From: Pseudomonadales bacterium
GTDB taxonomy: Bacteria; Pseudomonadota; Gammaproteobacteria; Pseudomonadales; Azotimanducaceae
Direction: 5' to 3'
Assembly (NCBI GenBank): GCA_041395945.1
Contig: JAWKZN010000002.1
Coordinates: 248,001 to 312,000 of the forward strand
Length of the DNA: 64,000 nt
The position numbers were made by a program, and so were the translations under genes. Shown in pieces: positions 8,459 to 16,026 of the stretch (position 1 is the stretch's first letter; every line of letters starts with the position of its first letter). The notes under the pieces were generated by a model. It did no database searches, had not been told where the DNA came from, and saw only the letters and a program-made list of their open reading frames with translations.

Positions 8459-9702
8459 GACGCGCTGCCGCCCGCAGCGCATTCCGCGTCGATGTCACAC
8501 TCCATCTGCATGTAGGCGCAGCGACGACACATGAAACCGTCCCAGAATTCGACACCGTGACGTTCACGAACAGCCCGGTAACCGATCATCAGTCGTTCGA
8601 AGTAGCTGCGCAGACGGGACAGGTACTCCGGATGATCGCGACCGCCGATCGGCCAGTAGAGGGAATAAATCGGAGTGATACCGCGGCTGCACAGATCTTC
8701 CGCTCCCGCGATCGCAAGATCCGCCGCCTGCTGCCAGTCGAGTTCGAATTCGGGTTCGAGCTCGATTCCGGCAACCATGGCGCTGTACACACGGCCACGG
8801 CCCCACAGTCCGACAGCGTATTCGAGCGCCCTGATCCAGCGCTCGTAGCCGACGTAACGATCCTTGCCGGGGCAGATCTTCGAAAACAGCGGCTGCGACC
8901 AGACTTCCAGATTGAAGGAGACCGAATCGACGAGTTTGTCCCGATGCAGCGCCTCCATGCAGTCGTCGGGCAACGCACCGGAACCGCAGGCCACCGGAAT
9001 TCGCCGTTCGTTGACATCCTGTACGGCGCCAGCGATCTCGAAGTAACGTTTGCCCTCTTCCCGCCAGTCGGTCAATGAACCGGCCACCAGATAGAGATGC
9101 CGGGGTGCGGATTCTGCGATCACGGCGCGCAGGGTTTCCCCCAGACGGTGATAGGTGCGGGTCGGCAGCGACGTGACACCGGCGACCTGGCCGAGGTGTT
9201 GCGTGCGTTTGTCCGGCGCACCGTAAGCACAGAAGGTGCATCTCATGGACACACCCTGCTGCTTCTGCAGAAAATACTCGCAGCCGGGTGCCACGTTGAT
9301 GACCGCCATGTCGCCGTGCAGGCTCACTCCTGTCTGCGCCATGGGAAACCCATCCGAGGTCGTTGCCTGCATCCATTGCGGCCGCGGTTCAAATTCGATC
9401 GGCAGACCCTCGCCACCGCCGTCGCGCAGCAATCGGTAACCGTCCGCAGCACTGCCCATCACATGCCAGGGTGACTCCGCAGCACCTTTGATTCTGACCA
9501 TAGTGCCATCTGCGGTCCGCAGCATGTAGGGGATCTCGACCTTTCCCTCTCCCGTAGGATCGTGCTCTCCGGGTGCGAACCGGTAGGGGTAAAAATTGGG
9601 AAACGAACGCTCCGCGGCCGCACCGAGGGAGTCGGTGTAACGCAGGCCTTCAAACAGCAGATCCAACTTCAGACTCGCAACCGGACCGAGAGACTCAATC
9701 AC
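8455..9702 (-). CDS. Radical SAM enzyme with widely spaced cluster cysteines
   Basis: 415 residues. The presumed [4Fe-4S]/SAM site is GCEYFLQKQQG...MRCTFCAYG, i.e. C-x14-C-x2-C instead of the classical CxxxCxxC. A radical-SAM-like barrel follows (LYLVAGSLTDW, VACGSGALPDD, FNLEVWSQPLF, ICPGKDRYVGY). The C-terminus carries a further cysteine group (CRRCAYMQMECDIDAEC, about 395-411), which could hold an auxiliary cluster. The GTG start at 9702 is fixed by an in-frame TAG ten bases upstream and an AGGGAG ribosome site. It leads the operon with the O-methyltransferase and the YdjY-like protein and is divergent from the sensor kinase gene. I do not recognise the exact subfamily. The reaction is unknown. 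Confidence 0.8.
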   Translation of the reverse strand: MIESLGPVASLKLDLLFEGLRYTDSLGAAAERSFPNFYPYRFAPGEHDPTGEGKVEIPYMLRTADGTMVRIKGAAESPWHVMGSAADGYRLLRDGGGEGLPIEFEPRPQWMQATTSDGFPMAQTGVSLHGDMAVINVAPGCEYFLQKQQGVSMRCTFCAYGAPDKRTQHLGQVAGVTSLPTRTYHRLGETLRAVIAESAPRHLYLVAGSLTDWREEGKRYFEIAGAVQDVNERRIPVACGSGALPDDCMEALHRDKLVDSVSFNLEVWSQPLFSKICPGKDRYVGYERWIRALEYAVGLWGRGRVYSAMVAGIELEPEFELDWQQAADLAIAGAEDLCSRGITPIYSLYWPIGGRDHPEYLSRLRSYFERLMIGYRAVRERHGVEFWDGFMCRRCAYMQMECDIDAECAAGGSAS

Positions 9703-9716
9703 AACCGCTCCCTATT

Positions 9717-9780
9717 CCTGTACCCAGAATTTCCTGCACCCCGAATTTCCTGTACCCCGAATTTCCTGTACCCCGAAACC
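9717..9780 (+). repeat. 16-bp tandem repeat (4 copies) in the radical SAM operon leader
   Basis: Four contiguous copies with consensus CCTGTACCCCGAATTT: 9717-9732 (one change), 9733-9748 (one change), 9749-9764 exact and 9765-9780 (ends AACC). They lie 15-78 bp upstream of the radical SAM start codon, between the divergent radical SAM and sensor kinase genes. They are non-coding on the minus strand because of a stop just before the GTG. Each copy contains CCTGTACC or CCTGCACC, the same core found near the sigma-54 promoter at 12919. A regulator-binding array is the likely role. Confidence 0.9.
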
Positions 9781-9861
9781 CGGCGCCGCCGCAACCGAAT
9801 CGAGCTGCAGGCTCGAATCGAGACTTTCCATCAGTGGTTCCGACGATCGCCAGTATAGCTT

Positions 9862-11292
9862 ATGGTTGTCCATCGCAATGCGCAGCCCAACGGCCTACGA
9901 AGTTCGCAAGTGAAGTCCGGCATCAGTCTCTACCTGCGGGTTTTCCTGCCGTTCTCGGCAACACTCGTCATCGCCATGCTGGTCGCCTGGTGGGCGGCTT
10001 CCGGTCTGCTCGCCGGTGCCCTCGAAAACAGGGTGCACAATCAGATTACTCATGCTGCGGAAATCATCGCGCAGGGCACCTTTCCATTCACCCGCGACCT
10101 GCTCGTGCAGATCGGAGCTCTGCAGAACGCTCACTTCGCGCTGCTGCGCGCGGACGGCACTATCGGCCTGGCGACATTCAGCGAGTCCGAATGGTCCACA
10201 CTGGCAGGGATCGTAGAGTTCGGCAGAACGCATCCGCAACAGAAATTCACCGAAGATCACGCCATCGTGATTGCACCCTTCGCGAGCGGACGCGCCAGCG
10301 AGTACACCCACGTTGCAGGCCTGGCATCCCTGACGGTTGTGCAATCCGCAGCCCGCCGCACGGCCCTGATTCTCGGGCTCCTGACCCTCGCCGGAGTAGC
10401 TGTGGTTGCCTGGTGGGGACATCGCCTGAGCAGCGCTGTCACCCGACCGATCCGCGAACTCGCCGATATGGCGCGCAGCATTGCCGGTGGCGGCCGGGAG
10501 CCAATCAGCGTGCCCAGGAAGGTGCGGCCAGGCGTGCGGGAGATCGCCGAGCTGGCACAGGCCCTGGACGATATGACCACCCGACTCGGCGACTATGAAC
10601 GCGATCTGTTACGGGCAAATCGCCTCGCCAGCCTCGGCGAAATCACCTCACGGGTAGCGCACGAGATCCGCAACCCGCTGACCGCCATCAAACTGCAGCT
10701 GCAGCTGCTCGAGGAGCGGCTCGACGGACACGACGAGGCAGTGCTTGCCGGACGGCTGCTCGCGGAAATTCAGCGCCTCGAGCTGATCGTGGCCAGCACG
10801 GTCGCCATCGGCCGGCCCCAGGTCATCGAAACCCGCCTGGAAAACCTCAGTACGGTGGTAGAGGACGTGATAACTCTGATCGGGCCTCAGTTCGAACATC
10901 TCCGAATCGAACTCCAGCCCCGACTGGAGACCATCGCACCGATCGCAATCGACAGCGCCCGCCTGAAACAGGTGCTTTTCAATCTCCTCACCAACGCCAC
11001 CGATGCCATGCCGGCGGGCGGCACCGTGCGGATCACCACCACGAGAGATCAGGCGCAGGTACTGCTGCAGGTCGAGGATTCGGGTCCGGGTTTCCCGAAA
11101 GAATTCCGCACCGCCGATCTCTTCGCGGCCGGTGACTTCGGCACAACCAGTACCAAACCCAATGGTCTCGGACTCGGGCTCGTCGTCTGCCGGGAGATCA
11201 TCGAGCTGCATGGCGGCACCATCGCCATTGACCGCAGCCCGTCCCTGGGTGGTGCCCGCTTCACCATCCACTTGCCGGTGCAGGACGGGTGA
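9862..11292 (+). CDS. Membrane-bound sensor histidine kinase (NtrB/ZraS type)
   Basis: 476 residues: transmembrane helix (about 28-50), periplasmic sensing loop (about 51-165), second helix (about 168-186), HAMP (about 190-245), HisKA with phospho-acceptor His267 in SRVAHEIRNPLTAIK, and HATPase_c with N box NLLTNATDAM, G1 VEDSGPGFP and G2 NGLGLGLVV. It autophosphorylates in response to an unknown periplasmic cue and should pass phosphate to the sigma-54 regulator encoded 36 bp downstream. It is divergent from the radical SAM operon, with the 16-bp repeats between them. The ATG start at 9862 has no strong ribosome site. An alternative later start would remove only the short cytoplasmic tail. 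Confidence 0.93.
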   Translation: MVVHRNAQPNGLRSSQVKSGISLYLRVFLPFSATLVIAMLVAWWAASGLLAGALENRVHNQITHAAEIIAQGTFPFTRDLLVQIGALQNAHFALLRADGTIGLATFSESEWSTLAGIVEFGRTHPQQKFTEDHAIVIAPFASGRASEYTHVAGLASLTVVQSAARRTALILGLLTLAGVAVVAWWGHRLSSAVTRPIRELADMARSIAGGGREPISVPRKVRPGVREIAELAQALDDMTTRLGDYERDLLRANRLASLGEITSRVAHEIRNPLTAIKLQLQLLEERLDGHDEAVLAGRLLAEIQRLELIVASTVAIGRPQVIETRLENLSTVVEDVITLIGPQFEHLRIELQPRLETIAPIAIDSARLKQVLFNLLTNATDAMPAGGTVRITTTRDQAQVLLQVEDSGPGFPKEFRTADLFAAGDFGTTSTKPNGLGLGLVVCREIIELHGGTIAIDRSPSLGGARFTIHLPVQDG

Positions 11293-11328
11293 TGAGGTAC
11301 ACTCTCTGCCCACGTCAGTCACCCTGAT

Positions 11329-12741
11329 ATGTCACCCATGGCGAAGATCCTGGTCGCGGACGACGAACGTGCCATCTGCGAAGCCTTCAGCCTGCTGCTT
11401 AAGACCGAAGGCCACACACCGCTGATCGCCTCCACCGGCCGCAGCGCGCTGGATGTTTTCCGTCGTGATCGACCGCAGGCAGTCTTTCTCGACGTGCAGA
11501 TGCCCGACATGTCAGGGATCGACGTCCTCCAGCAGATCCATCTCGACGAGCCGGATCTACCGGTGATCATCATGACGGCGCATGGCTCCGTGCAGACGGC
11601 CATGCGCGCAATGCAACTCGGTGCTTTCGACTACCTGGGTAAACCACTGGAACTGCCGCAGATCAGGGCCCAGCTCAAACGCATGCTGCATCAACCCCGC
11701 GGCGAACCCGAGGCCAGCACCGCTGCATCCTTCGACGTCGCAGATCAGCGGATCCACATCATCGGCAGCAGCAGCCCGATGCAGGATCTGTTCAAGATGA
11801 TGGGACTGCTCACAGACAACGATCTGACCGTGCTCATCACCGGAGAAAGTGGCGTCGGCAAAGATCTCGTAGCCCAGGCAATCCACCACCATGGCCCCCG
11901 CCACGAGCTGCCGTTCGTGGCAATCAACTGCGCGGCGATACCCGAGAACCTGCTGGAAAGCGAACTGTTCGGTCATGAGAAAGGCGCATTCACCGACGCC
12001 CACACACGCCGTATCGGAAAGTTCGAGGCCGCGATGGCAGGTACCCTGTTTCTGGATGAAATTTCGGAGCTGCCTCAGCACCTCCAGGCAAAACTGCTGA
12101 GGGTCCTGCAGGACCACAGATTTGAACGGGTCGGGGGTTCGGAATCGATTCCGCTGCGAGCCAGAATTATCGCGGCGACCAATCGCCAGCACCAGCCGGA
12201 CTCAGCGCAACGACCGCTGCGCAGCGATTTCTACTACCGGCTCAGTCTGGTCAACCTTCACATCCCGCCGTTGCGGGAGCGCCGTGGTGATATCCCCGAA
12301 CTGGCCCGCCATTTCCTGCGCATGGCAAACGCAAGCCTTGGCCGCACACTGCAGAGCATCGAACCCCAGGCGATGGCTCGGCTGCTTGAACATCCCTGGC
12401 CCGGCAATGTCCGGGAACTCGAAAATACCGTCAAACGATCGGCGCTCATCGCCAGAGGCGACATCCTCACGGAGCAGGATCTGCAGTTCGATCCCGTGCC
12501 GTTTCTGGAGCCTCACCCCCAGGGCACCGTGCGGCAGCATCTCGACCAGACCGTGCGCACCGCAATGGCCGAACTTCTCGAGGAAACACCCCGGGTAACT
12601 GCGCCTTATCGCACCATCGTCGAGCAGGTGGAGCAGACACTGATCGACGAAGCTCTGCGACGCTGCGACGGCAATCAGGTCGCCGCATCCAGTCTGCTCG
12701 GCATCAACCGCACTACACTGCGCAAAAAACACCAGGGATAG
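11329..12741 (+). CDS. Sigma-54-dependent response regulator (NtrC family)
   Basis: 470 residues. Receiver domain: acidic pocket DDE at 11-13, phospho-acceptor Asp55 in FLDVQMPDMSG, and K105-like lysine in YLGKPLE. The AAA+ sigma-54 interaction domain has Walker A GESGVGKD, an L1 loop GAFTDA (consensus GAFTGA) and Walker B GTLFLDEI. The C-terminal Fis-type helix-turn-helix is LRRCDGNQVAASSLLGINRTTLRKK. It lies directly after the cognate kinase. A second ATG at 11338 (MAKILVADDE) is an equally plausible start. A good sigma-54 promoter at 12919-12933, with palindromic and repeated CTGTAC sites upstream, follows the gene. The regulator therefore probably activates the downstream exported protein/TonB receptor genes. 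Confidence 0.95.
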   Translation: MSPMAKILVADDERAICEAFSLLLKTEGHTPLIASTGRSALDVFRRDRPQAVFLDVQMPDMSGIDVLQQIHLDEPDLPVIIMTAHGSVQTAMRAMQLGAFDYLGKPLELPQIRAQLKRMLHQPRGEPEASTAASFDVADQRIHIIGSSSPMQDLFKMMGLLTDNDLTVLITGESGVGKDLVAQAIHHHGPRHELPFVAINCAAIPENLLESELFGHEKGAFTDAHTRRIGKFEAAMAGTLFLDEISELPQHLQAKLLRVLQDHRFERVGGSESIPLRARIIAATNRQHQPDSAQRPLRSDFYYRLSLVNLHIPPLRERRGDIPELARHFLRMANASLGRTLQSIEPQAMARLLEHPWPGNVRELENTVKRSALIARGDILTEQDLQFDPVPFLEPHPQGTVRQHLDQTVRTAMAELLEETPRVTAPYRTIVEQVEQTLIDEALRRCDGNQVAASSLLGINRTTLRKKHQG

Positions 12742-12778
12742 TTCGCCTTTACCGGGGGCAACGAAGCACCGCTTGGAG

Positions 12779-12840
12779 CAGGCGCTGTACAGGTACTGCA
12801 CAGCGCCTGTACCAGTTTGCACGGATAGAAACCCTGTACC
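12779..12840 (+). promoter_or_regulatory. Putative upstream activator sites for the NtrC-type regulator
   Basis: A perfect 10-bp inverted repeat, CAGGCGCTGT (12779-12788) and ACAGCGCCTG (12800-12809), has an 11-nt spacer and contains the palindrome CTGTACAG (12785-12792). CCTGTACC follows at 12806-12813 and again at 12833-12840. These sites lie about 80-140 bp upstream of the -24 element, the usual distance for enhancer binding. No T tract follows the repeat, so a terminator is less likely. Binding by the adjacent regulator is inferred. Confidence 0.6.
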
Positions 12841-12918
12841 ACGCGGTGCGAATCTACACCGCCAGCACATACATCTGTTAATTCAACGGCTTAGGCTTAC
12901 AAAACCAGGCAACGCAGC

Positions 12919-12933
12919 TGGCACAATACCTGC
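12919..12933 (+). promoter_or_regulatory. Sigma-54 (-24/-12) promoter
   Basis: The sequence TGGCAC-AATAC-CTGC matches the consensus TGGCAC-N5-TTGC at 9 of 10 fixed positions, with the invariant GG (12920-12921) and GC (12932-12933) correctly spaced. Transcription should start near 12945, giving a leader of about 110 nt before the ATG at 13059. It lies just downstream of an NtrC-family regulator gene, which supports the call. Confidence 0.75.
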
Positions 12934-13058
12934 CTTACAGTTAACTGCTTTCGACAGGGTGGAGTATCAATGGCTGCAACACAGCAGAACCTGGGAATCA
13001 GCGCAGTGCCTGTCCCGGCGACACCATCACTCCACCGACAACCGAGGTTTCCACGATC

Positions 13059-14132
13059 ATGAAACTCCTCCTCGCAACGTTGCTGTTGCCGGTCAGCCTG
13101 ACTGCAATTGCCGCCACACCCGAGCCCATGGATGCCGCTTTGCGCGAACGCGCCGGCCGCTCGGTAGATGCCGGTCTGCACTATCTCCGCTATCAACAGG
13201 CCCCGGATGGTTCCTGGTCCGATTCCGTGGGTATCACGGCTCTGGCAGTGCGCGCCTTTCTCGAAAGCCACCGCGGCTACGACGATACGGACGGTCCATT
13301 CATCACGCGACCTATCTCCTACATTCTCAGCTACGTCAACGACGATGGTTCCATCAGCGAATCGAACCAGAATCGCAGCTACAACACCGCGGTGGCGGTC
13401 ACCGCTCTGGTCGCCACTGACAATCCCGCTCACGCAGAGGTGATCGCAAACGCCCAGCGTTTCCTCAGCGGCCACCAGATCGACGAAGGCGAAGGCTATA
13501 CACCGCAGCACCGCTATTATGGCGGCATAGGCTATGGTGGTGATGAACGCCCGGACATGTCGAATCAATATCTCGCGATGGAGGCACTCTCCAGATCGAA
13601 ACTGTCGGCGGATGATCCTGTCTGGCAACGGGCATTGATCTTCATCTCCCGGTCGCAGAACCTCAGCGCTACCAATGACCAGGAGTGGGCGGAAGACGAC
13701 GGTGGCTTTACCTACATGCCCGGCAGCAGCCCACACGGCGGCACGGGATCTTACGGCGGGGTCACCCACGCAGGACTCATCAGCCTTTTATTTGCCGGCG
13801 CCGATCGCAGCGATCCGCGGGTGCAGGGAGCCTACAACTGGATTCGTGCGAACTATACCCTCGACGAAAATCCCGGCGCACCGGACAAACAGGGTCTTTT
13901 CTACTACTACACCGCGTTCGCTAAAAGCATGAAAGCCTTCGGTGAGATTACAGTCGTGGATACCCAGGGTGTGGAGCACAACTGGCGCAACAATCTGGCT
14001 GCCAAGCTCATCAGTCTGCAGGCTGCCGATGGATCCTGGGTCAATGATCTGTCTCCGCGCTGGATGGAAGGAAATCCACATCTGTGCACCGCAAGATCGG
14101 TGATCTCGCTCAATCAGGCACTGGCAAAGTAG
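13059..14132 (+). CDS. Exported prenyltransferase/squalene-cyclase-like (QW repeat, alpha/alpha-barrel) protein
   Basis: 357 residues with a signal peptide (MKLLLATLLLPVSLTAIAA). The mature protein has alpha/alpha-barrel repeats as in squalene-hopene cyclase and prenyltransferase beta subunits: QQAPDGSWSDSVGITALAV near the N-terminus, YNTAVAVTALVATD, YGGVTHAGLISLLFAG and LQAADGSWVNDLSPRW near the C-terminus. The catalytic DxDD motif of squalene-hopene cyclase was not seen, and the length is about half that of a true cyclase, so cyclase activity is doubtful. A thioester GCGEQ motif is also absent. It is the first gene behind the sigma-54 promoter and is followed 10 bp later by a TonB receptor. 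A periplasmic or secreted ligand-binding or processing role is inferred. Confidence 0.75.
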   Translation: MKLLLATLLLPVSLTAIAATPEPMDAALRERAGRSVDAGLHYLRYQQAPDGSWSDSVGITALAVRAFLESHRGYDDTDGPFITRPISYILSYVNDDGSISESNQNRSYNTAVAVTALVATDNPAHAEVIANAQRFLSGHQIDEGEGYTPQHRYYGGIGYGGDERPDMSNQYLAMEALSRSKLSADDPVWQRALIFISRSQNLSATNDQEWAEDDGGFTYMPGSSPHGGTGSYGGVTHAGLISLLFAGADRSDPRVQGAYNWIRANYTLDENPGAPDKQGLFYYYTAFAKSMKAFGEITVVDTQGVEHNWRNNLAAKLISLQAADGSWVNDLSPRWMEGNPHLCTARSVISLNQALAK

Positions 14133-14142
14133 CAGCACAGCA

Positions 14143-16026
14143 GTGAAAACTGTCATCATAATTCTGGTTCTTGCACTGGCCCTGCCGGCCGCTGCCGCAG
14201 AATCTGCCGGGATTGAATCCGTGGTGGTAACCGGCAGCCGCCTGCACGGCACATCGACCGACATTCCAGCTCACGTGACCATTATCGATCGTGCCATGCT
14301 CGAAGCGAGGCAATCGCGCGACGTACTCGACGCGCTGCGCTCGGTCGCCGGTCTTCAGGTGACTGAGAATGGCGGACGTGGTGGCATTTCGTCGGTCTAC
14401 CTGCGCGGTGCAGAGGCAAATTTCACAGTCGTGCTGATCGATGGCATGCGTGTCAACGATCCGAACAACACCCGGGGCGGGTCCTTCGATTTCTCGACGA
14501 TCAATCTGGCGGAAGTCGAGCGCATCGAAATCGTTCGTGGCGCGCTAAGCTCCGTGTACGGGGCGGACGCACTCGCCGGAGTGATCAACATCATTACCCG
14601 GGAAACCAGCAGCGAATCGAAGCTGGCCATAGATGCCGAACTTGGAGAAGACGACTTCTATCGGGGCTCGATTTTCCTGAATGCCGCCATGGGCAGATCC
14701 ACTCAGATAAACCTCACGGCAACGGCGACTGACGAAGGCGACGCGATCGAGGGCAACTCCTTCTCGAGCCAGACCATGACAGGTCGCCTGTTCAGCGCAC
14801 CCGGCGACACGGTGGAGCTGGAGTTGTCCGGCCGCTACATGGATTCGGACGCGAGGGCATTTCCAGAAGACAGCGGTGGTCCGCAGCTTGCAGTCCTGCG
14901 CAACACGGATCGACGGGATCAGTCCCAGTTGAGTATTTCAGGAAAAGCGCGGTGGGCGGCAACCGGGGCCCTGCTGTTGAGCTTCGATGCCGGGTATCTG
15001 GAGCATGATGAAACCTACGTATCTGCGGGGATCGCCCCCGGTGTGCTGAGCGGCGTGCCTCCCAACAGCTCGGGCTCCGATCTCGAGCGCACCTCACTTG
15101 GAGCCAACGCGACCCTTGATGCCACGGACTGGCTGCAGACAATCATCGGCATCGATTTCATGGACGAGCGAGGCAGACAGGAGGGCGAGGTGGAGCTCTT
15201 CCCTGGCTTTTCGTTACCAACGGATTTCGATCTGGATCGGGATATTCTCGGGCTGTTCACAGAGCTTCGCGCCGCGGTTCCGGCTGGCTTCCTGTTCAGC
15301 GCATCCCTTCGCCATGACGATCCCAGCACTCATTCCGCAAGAACCACAGGTCGCATCGGAGTTCAATATCAGCGCGGCGACACCCGTCTGTTCGCCAGCT
15401 GGAGCGAGGGATACAAACTCCCCAGTTTTTTTGCATTGGGTAATGCACTGGTCGGGAATCCTGACCTGCGACCGGAATCCAGCACCAGCTGGGAGGTGGG
15501 TGCTTCCCAGTCGGCCCTGGATGGCAGACTGGATCTGACCATCGCTGCATTCAAGGCCGAGTACGAGGATCTCATTGATTTCGACTTCGATCTGTTCACC
15601 AACATCAATCGTGACAAGGTCGACACCCAGGGATTCGAACTTACCGCCACCGCCCGACCGGCACCGCAGATCGATCTGACCATGCATGTGACGTACGTGG
15701 ATATCGACGTCGCAAACTCTGACGTTACCCTGCGTCAGCGACCGGAGTGGCGCGGCGGCCTGTCCGCGTCCTGGGACATAGCACCTGATGTGACAATCAG
15801 TGCGGACTGGCTGAACGTGGGTTCGACATTCGATTCATCCGTGCCCACGGCCGGTCTGACGCTCGATGGCTACGATCGGGTGGATGTCGAGATATCCTGG
15901 CGTCCTGCGGAGGATCTGCGCCTCTGGCTCGCGATCGACAATGCACTCGATGAGAACTACCAGGAAACCATCGGATTTCCAGCGCTGGGAACCCGCTCCC
16001 GGCTGGGCTTCCGGTACCGGTTCTGA
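14143..16026 (+). CDS. TonB-dependent outer-membrane receptor (BtuB-like)
   Basis: 627 residues: signal peptide, TonB-box-like ESVVVTGSRL, plug domain (VLDALRSVAGLQV...SSVYLRGAEANFTVVLIDGMRVND...EVERIEIVRGALSSVYGADALAGVINIIT), then a 22-strand barrel ending in the aromatic C-terminus GFRYRF. The plug is closest by eye to BtuB/vitamin B12-type receptors, but the ligand is not fixed by sequence. The GTG start at 14143 follows the previous gene by 10 bp, so both should be driven by the sigma-54 promoter at 12919. It imports an unknown scarce ligand using TonB-ExbBD energy. Context suggests that this ligand is linked to the radical SAM/methyltransferase operon. Confidence 0.93.
   Translation: MKTVIIILVLALALPAAAAESAGIESVVVTGSRLHGTSTDIPAHVTIIDRAMLEARQSRDVLDALRSVAGLQVTENGGRGGISSVYLRGAEANFTVVLIDGMRVNDPNNTRGGSFDFSTINLAEVERIEIVRGALSSVYGADALAGVINIITRETSSESKLAIDAELGEDDFYRGSIFLNAAMGRSTQINLTATATDEGDAIEGNSFSSQTMTGRLFSAPGDTVELELSGRYMDSDARAFPEDSGGPQLAVLRNTDRRDQSQLSISGKARWAATGALLLSFDAGYLEHDETYVSAGIAPGVLSGVPPNSSGSDLERTSLGANATLDATDWLQTIIGIDFMDERGRQEGEVELFPGFSLPTDFDLDRDILGLFTELRAAVPAGFLFSASLRHDDPSTHSARTTGRIGVQYQRGDTRLFASWSEGYKLPSFFALGNALVGNPDLRPESSTSWEVGASQSALDGRLDLTIAAFKAEYEDLIDFDFDLFTNINRDKVDTQGFELTATARPAPQIDLTMHVTYVDIDVANSDVTLRQRPEWRGGLSASWDIAPDVTISADWLNVGSTFDSSVPTAGLTLDGYDRVDVEISWRPAEDLRLWLAIDNALDENYQETIGFPALGTRSRLGFRYRF

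Larger units (their letters stand above)
12742..13058 (+). other. Regulatory intergenic region of the sigma-54 target operon
   Basis: About 317 bp between the response regulator and the QW-repeat protein gene. It holds a 10-bp inverted repeat with CTGTACAG inside it, two further CCTGTACC sites, and a near-consensus -24/-12 promoter. No terminator with a T tract was seen after the regulator gene. Confidence 0.8.

Noticed and set aside
9717..9780. Possible CRISPR repeats
   Set aside because: The units are contiguous, 16 bp, with no spacers and no cas genes nearby.
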